The notes beneath the pieces are model-generated. The model ran no database searches and was not told where the DNA came from. It was given only the letters and a program-made list of their open reading frames with translations. DNA of 64,000 bases, taken from positions 1 to 64,000 of the forward strand of contig JALSHZ010000114.1 of the NCBI GenBank assembly GCA_026981985.1, written 5' to 3'. How positions within the stretch are numbered: position 1 is the first letter of the stretch; every line of letters begins with the position of its first letter. Of the stretch, positions 29,510-41,400 are shown piece after piece. The position numbers and the translations under genes were made by a program. This DNA comes from Gammaproteobacteria bacterium. Lineage in GTDB: Bacteria; Pseudomonadota; Gammaproteobacteria; UWMA-0217.

Positions 29510-30586
29510 TCAAAGGTTTGAATCGGTCGATGGTTTTCGTGATGAACCGCTGTTTGTCAGCAGAGTGTAGGTGTCGCTGCCCGTTGTGAGATCTATCCGC
29601 TCTAGCATCGCAGGCGTTAGCAGCAGATGGTTGTCCCAGTCCAGTAGCAGGAAGCTGTCCACTCCCATTGCTGTTGCGACCGCCATGCGTTCTGCAGGTG
29701 ATGCGACCATCAGCGCGGTAGCTGCCGCATCGGCAGTGGCGGGGTCGTCGTGGATGACCGTGACGGCATGCGCCTGGCGGGCGGGGTAGCCGCTGCGAGG
29801 ATCTATAATGTGGTGCCGGCGTCCTGCAGTGCTGTCGTAATAGCGTTCGTAGTCGCCGGAGGTGAAGATGGCCTCGCCGTCGTGCGGTTCGACGGTGGCG
29901 AGACTGCCGCGCCCGTCGGCTTTTCTGACGCCGATTTTCCAGTGCCGTAAAGGGTGTTGGCCATAGGCCACGAGATCGCCCCCAGCGTTGAGGATGAAGT
30001 CGTCGATGCCGAGTGCCTTCAGCTTTTTTGCTTCCAGCGCGAGTCCATAGCCTTTGGCGATGCCGCCGAAGTCGAGCTTCACCAGCCGATTGCGTGATTG
30101 CAGCTTGCCGTTCTTGAGCGCAAGGTCGTCCATGCGCGGCTTGGCGGCCAGCAGATTGGCGATGGCTTTTGCCGAGGGTTCGCTGTCGCGGCCGAACTCG
30201 TCCTGATGGAAACCCCACAGCGCGATGAGGTTTCCGGCGGCGGGATTGAACAGATAGCTGCTGGCGCGTGAAAGCTGCGTGGCCTTGGTGATCAGTGGCA
30301 ATAGCGAAGGGTGGGGGCGTATTTTTTCACCCTTGCTGATAGCGGTGTTGAGCGTCATCAGCGGGCTGGGTTTCCACACCTGCCAGTTGGCCTGCATCTC
30401 GGCAAAGTCGTGTTCCAGCATCTTGATGGCGCGTTCAGCCAGCGTCTGATTGCTGACTAGCGTCACGTCGATGATGGTGCCGAACTGGAGAATGCGGTGG
30501 TGGTGGATTGCTTGGCGTTTGCAGTTGGCGAGCAGCAGGAGCATCAGCAGGGTGATGCATAGTTGGCAGAGTTGTTTCTTGTTCAA
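29510..30586 (-). CDS. apbE: FAD:protein FMN transferase (ApbE family)
   Basis: 358 aa: LVKLDFGGIAKGYGLALEAKKLKALGIDDFILNAGGDLVAYG, HHIIDPRSGYPA. Confidence 0.92.
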   Translation of the reverse strand: MNKKQLCQLCITLLMLLLLANCKRQAIHHHRILQFGTIIDVTLVSNQTLAERAIKMLEHDFAEMQANWQVWKPSPLMTLNTAISKGEKIRPHPSLLPLITKATQLSRASSYLFNPAAGNLIALWGFHQDEFGRDSEPSAKAIANLLAAKPRMDDLALKNGKLQSRNRLVKLDFGGIAKGYGLALEAKKLKALGIDDFILNAGGDLVAYGQHPLRHWKIGVRKADGRGSLATVEPHDGEAIFTSGDYERYYDSTAGRRHHIIDPRSGYPARQAHAVTVIHDDPATADAAATALMVASPAERMAVATAMGVDSFLLLDWDNHLLLTPAMLERIDLTTGSDTYTLLTNSGSSRKPSTDSNL

Positions 30587-30590
30587 GACA

Positions 30591-31538
30591 CTACGAAAGC
30601 TTGGCTTTGATGCAATCCATCAGATCCCCGGCGATATCCAGATCATAGAGACTGTCGAGTTCGCGGATGCAGGTCGGGCTGGTGACATTGATTTCGGTGA
30701 GGTAGTCACCGATCACGTCGAGGCCGACAAAAATCAGTCCACGCTGTTTCAGTTCGGGGGCGACTTCGTTGCAGATCCAGCGGTCACGCTCGGTCAGCGC
30801 AACGCCTTCCCAGCTGCCGCCAGCCGCCAGGTTGGCGCGTGCTTCGCCTTTGGCGGGAATGCGCGCCAGGGCGTAGGGTACGGGGTCACCGTCGATCAGC
30901 AGAATGCGTTTGTCGCCCTGGGTGAACTCTGGCAGAAAGCGCTGTGCCACTGCCGTTTTGCGGCCATGATCGAGCACGGTCTCCAGAATGACATTGGTAT
31001 TGAGATCACCGCCGCTGATGTGGAAAATCGACGCGCCACCCATGCCGTCGAGTGGTTTCACGACGATATCGCCCTGCTGCGCCAGGAACTGCTTGATGCG
31101 CTGCGGATCGCGGCTGACGATCTGCGGCGGCGCGCATTGGGGGAAGCGGGTGGTGAAGAACTTCTCGTTGACATCGCGCAGGCTCTGCGGGCGATTCACC
31201 ACCAGTACACCTTGCGCTTCAATGGCCTCCAGCATGTAAGTGGTATAGATGTATTCCATGTCGAAGGGCGGATCCTTGCGCATCAGCACGGCATCCAGCG
31301 AGCTCATGTCGATCTCTTCTGTGGTGCCGAGATCAAACCAGTGTTCGCGGTGATCCTCCACCGTGATCTGTTCGGCACGCGCAACGACACGGCCGTCCGC
31401 CCAAGCGATGTTTTGCTGCAGAATGTGAAATAGCTGCCAGCCACGGCGCTGCGCGGCGAGCATCATGGCCAGGGTGCTGTCCTTCCAGGGCTTGATGCTG
31501 GCGATGTGATCCATCACGATGCCAAGACGCTTGCTCAT
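30591..31538 (-). CDS. gshB: Glutathione synthetase
   Basis: Start taken at ATG 31538 (MSKRLGIVMDHIASIKPWKDSTLAMMLAAQRRGW) after GGGAG; GDIVVKPLDGMGGASIF, NVTSPTCIRELD. Confidence 0.95.
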   Translation of the reverse strand: MSKRLGIVMDHIASIKPWKDSTLAMMLAAQRRGWQLFHILQQNIAWADGRVVARAEQITVEDHREHWFDLGTTEEIDMSSLDAVLMRKDPPFDMEYIYTTYMLEAIEAQGVLVVNRPQSLRDVNEKFFTTRFPQCAPPQIVSRDPQRIKQFLAQQGDIVVKPLDGMGGASIFHISGGDLNTNVILETVLDHGRKTAVAQRFLPEFTQGDKRILLIDGDPVPYALARIPAKGEARANLAAGGSWEGVALTERDRWICNEVAPELKQRGLIFVGLDVIGDYLTEINVTSPTCIRELDSLYDLDIAGDLMDCIKAKLS

Positions 31539-31827
31539 CTGCATCTCCCGTGAATGCCGAGGACGTATTGTTCCCAGGCAGTGAAAAGTGTGCGGATGAT
31601 CATGAATTGCCTCAAAAAAAGATAACTGGATTCGATATTTGTCTACCGGTCGTTGATCGCAAATTCTTGCATGCGGTAGATTGACTATCCTAACTGTATC
31701 CGCGTGGAGCACAAGAGGGATCTGGTGCGGCGGCAATGCAGGCCATAATTTTCGTTTCGGATCGGCGCGGTGTTGCTGCAGGCCGGACATGTCATGGCGG
31801 TTCCCATTAGTAGTGAGGTTTCAGTAA

Positions 31828-32256
31828 ATGTCTGTTGCCGAGGAAGTGGAGTCATCCACAACCGGTCTCAAGATCATGGTCATCGATGACAGCAAGACGA
31901 TCCGGCGTACTGCAGAGTCGATTCTGTCGCGTCAGGGTTATCACGTCATCACTGCCGTCGATGGCTACGAAGCACTGGCCAAGATCGCCGAGCACGAGCC
32001 CGATATCATCTTTGTCGATATCCTGATGCCGCGTCTCGATGGCTATCAGACTTGTACGCTGATCAAGCACAATGCGCGTTTTCGTAATACGCCGGTGATC
32101 ATGTTGTCCAGTAAAGACGGGATTTTTGACCGCGCCAAAGGGCGGGTAGTGGGTGCCGAGTACTACATCACCAAGCCGTTCAATCAGGATGACCTGCTTG
32201 GCGCCATTCGCCGCTTCGTGCCGATGCATGAAGCCGTCAGTGCGGAAGCAGGATAG
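31828..32256 (+). CDS. pilG: Twitching motility response regulator PilG
   Basis: 142 aa receiver domain: KIMVIDDSKTIRRTAESILSRQGYHVITAVDGYEALAKI...FVDILMPRLDGYQTC; first gene of the Chp cluster. Confidence 0.93.
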   Translation: MSVAEEVESSTTGLKIMVIDDSKTIRRTAESILSRQGYHVITAVDGYEALAKIAEHEPDIIFVDILMPRLDGYQTCTLIKHNARFRNTPVIMLSSKDGIFDRAKGRVVGAEYYITKPFNQDDLLGAIRRFVPMHEAVSAEAG

Positions 32257-32311
32257 CGGCCATGGTAGCGGCGATGAGCCACCAACGGTTCGACAGGGGA
32301 GGAAGAGTTGA

Positions 32312-32680
32312 ATGTCACATATTCTGGTCGTAGATGATTCGGCGACGGATCAGTACGCGTTACGCAGTATTCTGGAAAAGAACGGCTACCAGGTCAGCGT
32401 GGCCAACGATGGCCGCCAGGGTGTCGAAATGGCTAGGCAGTTGCATCCCGACCTGATCTTGATGGACGTGGTGATGCCGGATCTCAACGGTTTCCAGGCA
32501 ACCCGCGAGCTGACCCGCGGTGAAGAGACGAGTGGTATCCCGGTCATTATGGTGACCTCGAAGGATGCCACCACCGATACCGTCTGGGCCAAGCGTCAGG
32601 GTGCCCAGGACTACGTCGTCAAGCCGGCAAGGGAGAAGGATTTGTTGCAGCGAATCACCCGATTGTTGAGGGCGCTATAA
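32312..32680 (+). CDS. pilH: Twitching motility response regulator PilH
   Basis: 122 aa receiver: HILVVDDSATDQYALRSILEKNGYQVSVANDGRQGVE...LMDVVMPDLNGFQATREL. Confidence 0.93.
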   Translation: MSHILVVDDSATDQYALRSILEKNGYQVSVANDGRQGVEMARQLHPDLILMDVVMPDLNGFQATRELTRGEETSGIPVIMVTSKDATTDTVWAKRQGAQDYVVKPAREKDLLQRITRLLRAL

Positions 32681-32682
32681 CC

Positions 32683-33231
32683 ATGACGGCCACCGGTATG
32701 GAGAATTCGGCGTGGCAACTGTTGCGTCAGGCGGAGCAGAAATACCTGTCACTGCACAGCCAGGGAGGGGATGTCGCCGAACATCAAGAGTGGAATGGCG
32801 TGCTGTTTTGTATCGGTGACGACAAGGTGCTGGCACCGATGGCTATGTTGCAGGAGATCGTTCCGGCACCAACCTGGATTCATGTTCCGGGTGTCCACCC
32901 CTGGCTGCGGGGGTTGGCGAACATCCATGGCACGTTGGTACCGGTCGTCGATCTGGAAGGTTATCTGTTCGGCCGTAACCTGGCGGGCAGTAGGGCGAAG
33001 CAGCGGCTGCTGGTCATCAACGACGGTGTCAACCGGGTCGGTGTCCTGGTGCCTGAAGTGATGGGCATGAAACATTTTTGGACGAGTGATGAAGTCAATG
33101 AACGACCGCAGCTCGATGAGCGGCTATTGCCATATATCAGCGCTGCGCTGCGCCGCTATGGTGAGCACTACCCCGTTCTCGATATGCGGAAACTATTCAA
33201 TGATCCGGGCTTTCAGCAAGTCGCCGTCTGA
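32683..33231 (+). CDS. pilI: CheW-like coupling protein PilI
   Basis: 182 aa CheW domain: [58 protein letters not shown]. Confidence 0.92.
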   Translation: MTATGMENSAWQLLRQAEQKYLSLHSQGGDVAEHQEWNGVLFCIGDDKVLAPMAMLQEIVPAPTWIHVPGVHPWLRGLANIHGTLVPVVDLEGYLFGRNLAGSRAKQRLLVINDGVNRVGVLVPEVMGMKHFWTSDEVNERPQLDERLLPYISAALRRYGEHYPVLDMRKLFNDPGFQQVAV

Positions 33232-33251
33232 GGTCCACTGGTAACAAGACT

Positions 33252-35390
33252 ATGATTTTCAAGAAAGGTAACAACAAGCTGTCCACCGGTCTGGATAAGG
33301 CTCTGCTGCTTTGGGGCGGATTGTTTCTGCTGCTGACATTGCTGGCAGGTGCTTCTTTCTGGAAGAGCACCCAGCTACAACAGGCGGGGCGGCACTATTC
33401 AGAGCTGGCGGGTGACCTGAGACTGTTGTCGCAGCAAATGACGACACAGGCGCTTTCCGCATCGCGTGGTTCGGAGCAGTCATTTCTGCTGTTGGGCCGT
33501 TACAAACAGCAGTTTGATCAAACGTTGAAGCTATTGCGTGATGGTGATCCGGAGTCGGGTTCACCGCCGTTGACTGCCGAAATGTTGCCTGAGCTCGAGC
33601 AAATCACTCGGCAGTGGCGCTCTTTCTCCCAGGATGTCGACAAGATTCTCGCCAGCCGTGAAATCATTTCCAGCGCCAGACAAGTTGTCGCTGATGTCAG
33701 CGCGCGCCTCCCAGCGCTGCTTGCCGATGCTGAGAAGGTGGCAGAGTTGATGCGGGATGCCGGTATTCGTGGGCGTCAGCTCTATCTCGCTTCGCGTCAG
33801 TTGATGCTGGCAGAGAGAATTCGAATCAGTCTGATCGAAATGTTGAGCGGTTCGGCTAACACACTGGATGCTGCGGATCAGCTGGATCGCGACGTGAATC
33901 AGTTCAGTGCGGTACTCGATGGTATGTTGAGCGGCAATGCCGATCTGGGGATCACCAAAGTTGCGAATAAAAAGATACGCGCGATTCTCGAAGAGATGGT
34001 GGTCGATTTCAGTGACATTGCCGATACCTCGGGGCAGCTGTTGAGCAGTGCGCCTGATCTTTACGAGATTTCCGAATCGGTTGCCGCCATAGAAGGTAAC
34101 GGACGTAACCTGTTCGAGAGTGCTTCGCGTTTCGAAGCGACGATCAATGACGCGAACAAGGGGAATCAGCTCTGGGCTACGCTTGGTTTTGGGCTCGGCC
34201 TGCTGGCGTTGCTCAGCTTCTTGATGCTGGTCGCCGGGATCATTCGCAACACCCGCAAACAGCTGCTGCATACGCAGGAAACCAATGAGCGAAACCAGCA
34301 GGCGATTCTGACGCTGCTGGATGAGATGGCCACCCTGGCTGACGGCGACTTGACGGTGAACGCAACGGTCACCGAAGACATCACCGGCGCCATCGCCGAC
34401 TCCGTCAACTATGCGATCGAAGCGCTGCGCAACCTGGTTGTCGCAATCAACCAGGCGGCGACCAAAGTGTCGAACACCTCCAATCGCACCAAGGAGAGTG
34501 CATTGCAGCTGGCGAAGTCGAGTGAGAAACAAACCGAGAAGATCGAGTCGGTTTCCGATGCGGTCGATGGTTTGACCCGGTCGATCGAGAAAGTGTCCGA
34601 AAATGCCGGGCTGTCCGCAGAAGTAGCGGATCAATCGCTGGGGATCGCACAGCGGGGTGTGGAAACGGTGCGGCGAACCATCGAGGGCATGGACAGCATT
34701 CGTGAAAACATTCAAGACACCTCCAAGCGCATCAAGCGACTGGGTGAAAGCTCTCAGGAGATCGGCGACATTGTCGGTCTGATCACTGATATCGCTGACC
34801 AGACGAATATTCTTGCACTCAATGCCGCGATTCAGGCTTCGTCGGCGGGTGAGGGCGGGCGCGGCTTTGCTGTTGTCGCCGATGAGGTGCAGCGCCTGGC
34901 AGAGCGGGCGGCCAATGCAAGCAAGCAGATCGAGGCGCTGGTACGGACCATTCAGGCTGACACCAATGAGGCGATCCAGTCGATGGAAAAGAGTACCTCG
35001 CAGGTGGTCGCCGGTGCCCAGCAGTCGGAAGAGGCAGGCAGTGCGCTGGAGGAGATCGAGAGCGTCTCGTCTCGACTGGCCGAACATATTCGCAGCATCT
35101 CCGAAGAGTCGCGTGAACAGTCGGAGGTGGCCAGCATCGTTGGTGAATCGATGACTGCTATCCGTGAGATCGCCCGCAATACGCTGGCTTCGTCCAAGGA
35201 AACGGCCATTGCCGTTGGTGAGCTGGCTGAGCAGGCTGATGAGCTGCGACGTTCCGCAGAAGGATTCAAGCTGCCTGAGTCTGATTTGATCATGGAAGAA
35301 GCGGATGCGTTCGACTCGTTGAGCCAGACAGAGGAGAATCCGACATTGACTACCGAAATGAGTGCCCGGGGATCATTGGCTGAAGCGTAA
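33252..35390 (+). CDS. pilJ: Methyl-accepting chemotaxis protein PilJ
   Basis: 712 aa: two TM segments, HAMP, signalling hairpin [49 protein letters not shown]. Confidence 0.94.
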   Translation: MIFKKGNNKLSTGLDKALLLWGGLFLLLTLLAGASFWKSTQLQQAGRHYSELAGDLRLLSQQMTTQALSASRGSEQSFLLLGRYKQQFDQTLKLLRDGDPESGSPPLTAEMLPELEQITRQWRSFSQDVDKILASREIISSARQVVADVSARLPALLADAEKVAELMRDAGIRGRQLYLASRQLMLAERIRISLIEMLSGSANTLDAADQLDRDVNQFSAVLDGMLSGNADLGITKVANKKIRAILEEMVVDFSDIADTSGQLLSSAPDLYEISESVAAIEGNGRNLFESASRFEATINDANKGNQLWATLGFGLGLLALLSFLMLVAGIIRNTRKQLLHTQETNERNQQAILTLLDEMATLADGDLTVNATVTEDITGAIADSVNYAIEALRNLVVAINQAATKVSNTSNRTKESALQLAKSSEKQTEKIESVSDAVDGLTRSIEKVSENAGLSAEVADQSLGIAQRGVETVRRTIEGMDSIRENIQDTSKRIKRLGESSQEIGDIVGLITDIADQTNILALNAAIQASSAGEGGRGFAVVADEVQRLAERAANASKQIEALVRTIQADTNEAIQSMEKSTSQVVAGAQQSEEAGSALEEIESVSSRLAEHIRSISEESREQSEVASIVGESMTAIREIARNTLASSKETAIAVGELAEQADELRRSAEGFKLPESDLIMEEADAFDSLSQTEENPTLTTEMSARGSLAEA

Positions 35391-35479
35391 CCGGAAACGC
35401 AGGAACAGCGGTAGCTGAACACGCAACAGGGAAAGGCCATCAAGGGAATGGGATTATTGTGCAGATCAGGGCGTCCAAC

Positions 35480-38400
35480 ATGAGCAACGAGAATAGTTTC
35501 AACCTGAACTCACTGAAGTGGGTCAAACAGGAGATCGACGCTTCCCTGATCGCTGCCCGGGAAGGACTTCAGCGCTATGTGGCTGATAGTGATCAGCGGC
35601 AACAGCTGGAGTTGTCATTGGGGCAGTTGACTGACGCACTGGGTACGCTGGAGATTGCTGAGATCAAAGGCGGAGCCATGTTGGCGCGGGAGATTCGGGA
35701 TGTTCTGCTGGCGCTGAAGTCCCCGAAACCCGAGCATCATTTCAAGGATGTCGATACCGTCAGTTGCCCTGTTATCAGGGCGATGATCCAGCTTTCTGAC
35801 TACCTCGACTACATCGAAGCGGGCAATCCTGATATTCCGGTCGTGCTGATCAATGCCATCAATGACCTGCGCCTGATTCGTCATGCGGAGCTGATGTCGG
35901 ATGAGATTATCGACATCCCCGGATTACGCAGTGATGAGGCCGTACTGTCACGGCAACCACACGCCCAGGAGAGTATTCGTGACCTGGCCGGTGTGGCGCG
36001 TCATGTTTTTGAGCTGGGTTTGCTGGGCTGGTATCGCAACAAGCATGTCGAAGCCAGTCTCAACAAGATGTCGATCGTGTGCCGGCGGCTGAAGAACGCC
36101 TCTGCCCATACCGCCAGCCGGCGCCTGTGGTGGGTGAGTGAGGCCGTTGTTGCCGGGCTACGTGCCAAGGTATTGCCTCATTCCTATTCCCTGAAGTTTC
36201 TGGTGGGCCGGATCGATCGTCAGATCAAACAGCTGCAAAAGATGGGCGACAAGCAGTTTGCCGCCGAAGTGCCGTTGCCTCTGATTCGGAGCATGCTCTA
36301 CTACATTGCCAGCGCACACCCCGGAGAGCCTGTGCTCGATGAGGTGCGTGAGGTTTATTTCTCCGCTGATGGTGGTCAACTGCTGCCGCTTGCTCGAACC
36401 GGGGGCGGTGGCCAGAATGCCGATCTGTATCAGTCTCTGGCTGGCGCTTTGCAGGAGCAGGTTGCGACCATCAAAGACAAACTCGAACTTCACGCGCTGG
36501 CGGAGGATGGTTCCGAGCAACATCTTCGAGCGCTACAGCCAGCGTTACAGTCGTTGGCGCAGACCCTGCAGATGCTCGGCATGCGGCACCAGGAAGCTTT
36601 TGTACTCGATCACAAGGAAAGGCTTGACGCAGCGCTGCGCGATGAAAAACCGCTCTCGGATGCTGACATCAATCGGCTAGCAGATATGCTGCTCGGCGTG
36701 GAGTCGGCGGTACAGGCGTTCAGCATACTCGGCCCGAGTTTGCTTGCAGAGGTCAATGAGGACAATGCAGCGGGCGAGGTGGGTGAGGTCCAGGCGCTGG
36801 TGGCGGATCAGGAGTTTCGCCAGATTCGGGCGACGGTCATCCGCGAATCGCAGGAGAACCTCGAAAAGTGCAAGGCTGCATTCCAGCAATACGCCGCCAA
36901 CCCCAATATGCTCACGGTGCTCGATGCGGTGCCGAAAACCCTCGGGCAGATTTCCGGTGCAATGTTGCTGGTGTCGGAAGACCGCGTTTCGGGCCTGCTC
37001 GATGCTGTCAGCGAATTTGTGAACCACAGATGCGATGCCGGAAAAGTCATCAATCATGCTGAGATCGAGCATGTGGCGGAAGCCATTGCGGCGGTCGATG
37101 TCTATCTTGAAATTCTCGATACCAGTGGCATTCAGCAGTCGCAGTATCTTGACCGCGGTATGGCGACGGTTGCCTTGCTCGATGCCGGGGCCGATGTCGA
37201 AGCTGCTGATCCAACACGCATGCTTGAAGAGGATGCGTTGTTGGATGAGCCTTCGCGTCTATTCAATCCGGAAACGCTGATTGTCGATTTCAAAGCGCTC
37301 GATGAGGGTTCCGGCGAAGCTGTTGTCGGGGCCGAGCCGGTAGATGAGTCGCAACAACAGGCCGCTAGCAGTGAGGAAGAAGCGCCGTCGTTTGCCGATG
37401 TGGCCCAGGAGGTGGGTGACGAGTCGATGCTGTTCGATGCCGCGACCCTGACAATTGCCGGCTTCGGTAGCGAGGAGCAGCTGGATGTTCTCGACATTGC
37501 ATCACTGGATGACGATGACGAAGCATTTGTTGCGCGGCACGAGGAAGATGAATCAGCGTACGCGGAAGACCCACTCAATGCATCGCGGCTGATTTCAGCA
37601 GAAGCATTTGGCGATGCACAGAGTGATCAGGACGAGTTGCTCGAAATTGAAATGGACGAGAGCAGTGCGTCGCTGCTTGCCGATGCTGCGATGCAGGATA
37701 TGGCGTCAGCCCCAGCGGATGACCAGACCCAGCCGACGATCCCCCCGATCATCGTCAAAGCAGATGAACAAAGAGAGCCTGAGCCAGCCTCTGAGGTCGA
37801 GGCTGTGGACGGTGAACCAGAGCATACGCAAGTCGTTGAAGTGGCGGCACTGGATTCGGCATATGCGGATCAGGAAGATGAACCTGCTGCTGAACAGGAA
37901 ACTGAACTGGCTGATGCTGCTGATCAGACGCAGCCTATCGCCGATCTCGACCTGTCTGCGATTGTAGACGGCCTGGATGAAACCGGGCAGACGCCTGCTC
38001 CCGAAGCTCAGGCGATGGAACCGCCCACATTGACCGTATCCGGCATCGAGGTGGAAGAGCTCACCTCGCTGGATAATGGTGGTGTGGATATCGATGCCTT
38101 TCCGACCATCCGCGCCGACACAGAAGAGGAACTCGATACCCTCGCGGCGATGGAGATCGACGACGGTCTTGCTGCTGTCACCGACGGGCATGATCTTGCG
38201 GATCTTGTCGGTGATCAGGATCAGAGCGAATTCGATATGGAGGGGAGCGTCGAAACCAATATTGGTACCGCCAGTGCCTTCCTGTTTCCCGACGAGTCGG
38301 CGCTCGGAGAGCCGCCGACAGAAGAAGGTATCGAGGCTGATAGCGATGCTTTGACAGGCGCTGCGGTGTTGCCGGAAGAGGTTGCGCCGTTACAGGATGT

Positions 38401-41400
38401 CGTTGCCGACGCCGCTGATCTGCCGGGTGAGACCGGCGTGAGAAAGCTGTCGCTTGAAGAGGTCGTCGACGACCTGGGCGATGAGGTTGGTGAAGCAGCC
38501 GACAACGATGTGCTGACACTGGTCGATATTCTGCCAGATGACGAAATTATCGACCTTGGCGATGCGGCTGCTGGTCTCGATGAGGTTGTTGCCAGTGCTG
38601 TGGAGAGTGGCGATGCGCCAGCGACTGATAGAGATGCGATGCCTGCAGCCGCCTCTTTGTTTGATGGGCTCGCTGTCCTCAAGCCTGGTGCGGACGAAGA
38701 AATTATTGAGATCTTCCTCGAAGAGCTGGGTGAAGAAGCATCGGCATTGGAGGGTGTTTTTCCGCAGTGGCAAGAGGAACCAGGGCGTCAGGATACCTTG
38801 AGTTCGCTGCGGCGTTCATTTCACACGATCAAGGGGAGTGCGCGGCTGGTGGGGGCTGAGGTGGCTGGAGAGTTTGCCTGGCTGCATGAGAAATTGCTCA
38901 ATGAGGTCATGGAGAACAGCCGGGAGATCACGCCGGAAGTCGTCTCCTGCCTTGGCGACGGGGTTACGCTGTTGCCTCGCCTGCTGCAGCAATTGCAAGA
39001 TCGTGCAGCGCCGGATGCGGATATCGTGGCCCATGCCAGCAGAATCGACAGCTTGCTTAGTGGGGAGGCCGCTGAAGCCGTCTCTGAAGAGGTCGCGGTA
39101 GCGCATGAGGTTACTGAACCTGACACGTTGATATCAGCGCTCGAAGACCTTGCCTTGATGGAGATTTTTATCGAGGAGACAGCCGGTAACCTGGAGCGGC
39201 TCGATTCCCTGCTCCAGCGGCTCGACGAAGGCGTCGAACCAGATACGGTTCAACAGGAACTGTTCCGCACGATTCATACCCTCAATGGCAGTGCCAGAAC
39301 GGCCAAGGTGCCGGCAGTGCATCAGCCCAGTGCTGCGTTCGAACGCTACCTGAATCTGAAGTTCCAGATATCGCCCGAACTGCCGGCAGCAGATATCGAT
39401 CGCTTGCGGGATCTGCATGGGCATGTGACAGCTGCGTTGCAGGCCATGCGTGCAGGCGAGGCCATGCCTGATGCGGCGGATCTGGTCGCCACATTGACTG
39501 CGCTTGCCGATGCGATCCAGCCTGAAGTGCAGCAGCCCGAGGCGGGTTTTACGCAATTGCTCGATGAGGCGAGTGTAGGTACGGCGCCGGAGCAGGTCCC
39601 GGTTGTTGAAGAGGTCGATGAGTCTCATGCGGTCTCCAGGGAGCTGGTCGAGGTCTTTCTCGACGAAAGTGAAGAGATCCTCGAACATTGTGACAGCACC
39701 ATGCAACGCTGGCAGCAGCAGCCTGAGGATATGGAGCTGGTGCGCGAACTCTATCGTGATCTCCATACCCTCAAGGGCAGCGCCAGAATGGCGGGCCTGG
39801 AACAGATCGGCGACCTGACCCATGCGGTGGAAACGCTGCTGACTGCTGTCGAGAGCGGTGAGGTGACTGCCGACAAGTCCCTGTTTACCGTGGTATTCGG
39901 CGCCCTCGACCGTTTTGGCGAAATGAACGAGGCCGTGCGTGCCGGCCGCGATGTTACCCCCGCCGATGCCTTGATCGAGCTGATGACGAGGATTCAGCGG
40001 GGGCAGCAGCTGTCGGATGAAGACCTTGTGATTCTAAAGTCGGGTGCGGGGCTTGAAGCATCGGCGCCGCGCGTGGCTGAGCGGGAAGATAGCGTGGTGC
40101 CACCGCAAACGGATGCTTTCGAGAGTCATCTGGCTGATCTGATGCCGCATGATGAAGGGGTGAGCGCCGAAGGTGAAATGCTGGTATCGCGCTTACAGGA
40201 TTCGGTCAAGGTCAGCCCCGATTTGCTCGACCAGTTCGTCGACAGCGTGGGGGAAATCAATATTCTCAACTCGCGCGTTGAGCAGCAAAACAGCGCTTTT
40301 GGCTTTAACCTGCAAGAACTGGAACGCACTATCAGCCGTCTGACGGATCAGCTCCGGCAGTTGGAAATGGAGGCGGAGGCGCAGATTCTGCATCGCTTCG
40401 ATGGTCAACACCTCAACCCGGACGAGACCGGCATCGACGAATACTTCGATCCGCTGGAGCTGGATCGCTACTCCACCATCCAGCAGCTTTCCCGCTCACT
40501 GGCGGAGAGTATCGATGATCTGGTGAGCCTCCATCAGTTGTTGTCGGAAGGGCGTCGTGACATGGAAAACCTGTTGCAACAGGAAACCCGTGTCGGCAAC
40601 AGTCTGCAAGAAGCGTTGATGCGTACCCGGATGTCAGCGTTCAAGGTAATGGCACCGCGGCTGCGGCGCGTGGTCCGAGGTGTCGCACTGGAGCTCGGCA
40701 AAGAGGCCGATTTCGAGATCAGTGGTGAAGAGCAGGAACTCGACCGTAAAGTGTTGGAAGGCATGGTTGTGCCGCTGGAACATCTGCTTAGAAATGCACT
40801 GGCGCATGGTATCGAGAGGCCGCAGGAGCGTCTCGACGCCGGCAAGCCCGAAGCCGGCAAGATTACTGTCAGTGTTATGCGCGATGGGCCGGAAGTGGTT
40901 ATCGAAGTGCGTGACGATGGGGCCGGCATCAACAAGCAGATGGTACGCCAGCGTGCCATCGAGAAAGGCATCATCAGCGAGGATGCTGAGCTGACCGATG
41001 CGGAGATTCATGCGTTGATTCTGCACCCCGGGTTCAGCACGGCGAATGAGGTCAGCCAAATCTCCGGTCGCGGTGTGGGTATGGATGTCGTGCAGGAACA
41101 GCTGCGGCATCTTAATGGCTTGTTGGAAATATCGTCTGACGAAGGCCAGGGCACGACGTTCCGGATCAGACTGCCCTTTACACTGGCGATCAACCAGTCA
41201 TTGTTGGTGCGGGTGGGCGCACATACCTATGCGGTGCCGATCAATACCGTCGAAGGGGTCGTACAGATCTCCGACAAGGTATTGGCGGACAAGTTGCAGG
41301 GCGATGACGCTAGCATCGACTATGCCGATCGGCGCTATCGTCTGTTCCGTCTGGACGAGGTGCTGGAGAATGCGCGATTGGAGCCTTTCCAGCCCAGTGG

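Noticed and set aside
29478-30218. 246-aa minus-strand ORF overlapping apbE
   Set aside because: Out-of-frame, Arg/His-rich translation within the confident apbE gene.
31539-31790. N-terminal extension of the gshB ORF
   Set aside because: Upstream of a good ribosome binding site and canonical start (MSKRLGIVMD); no GshB homology in the extension.
33561-35087. 508-aa ORF antisense to pilJ
   Set aside because: Lies fully opposite a confident MCP gene; composition looks like a complement-strand artefact with no recognisable domain.
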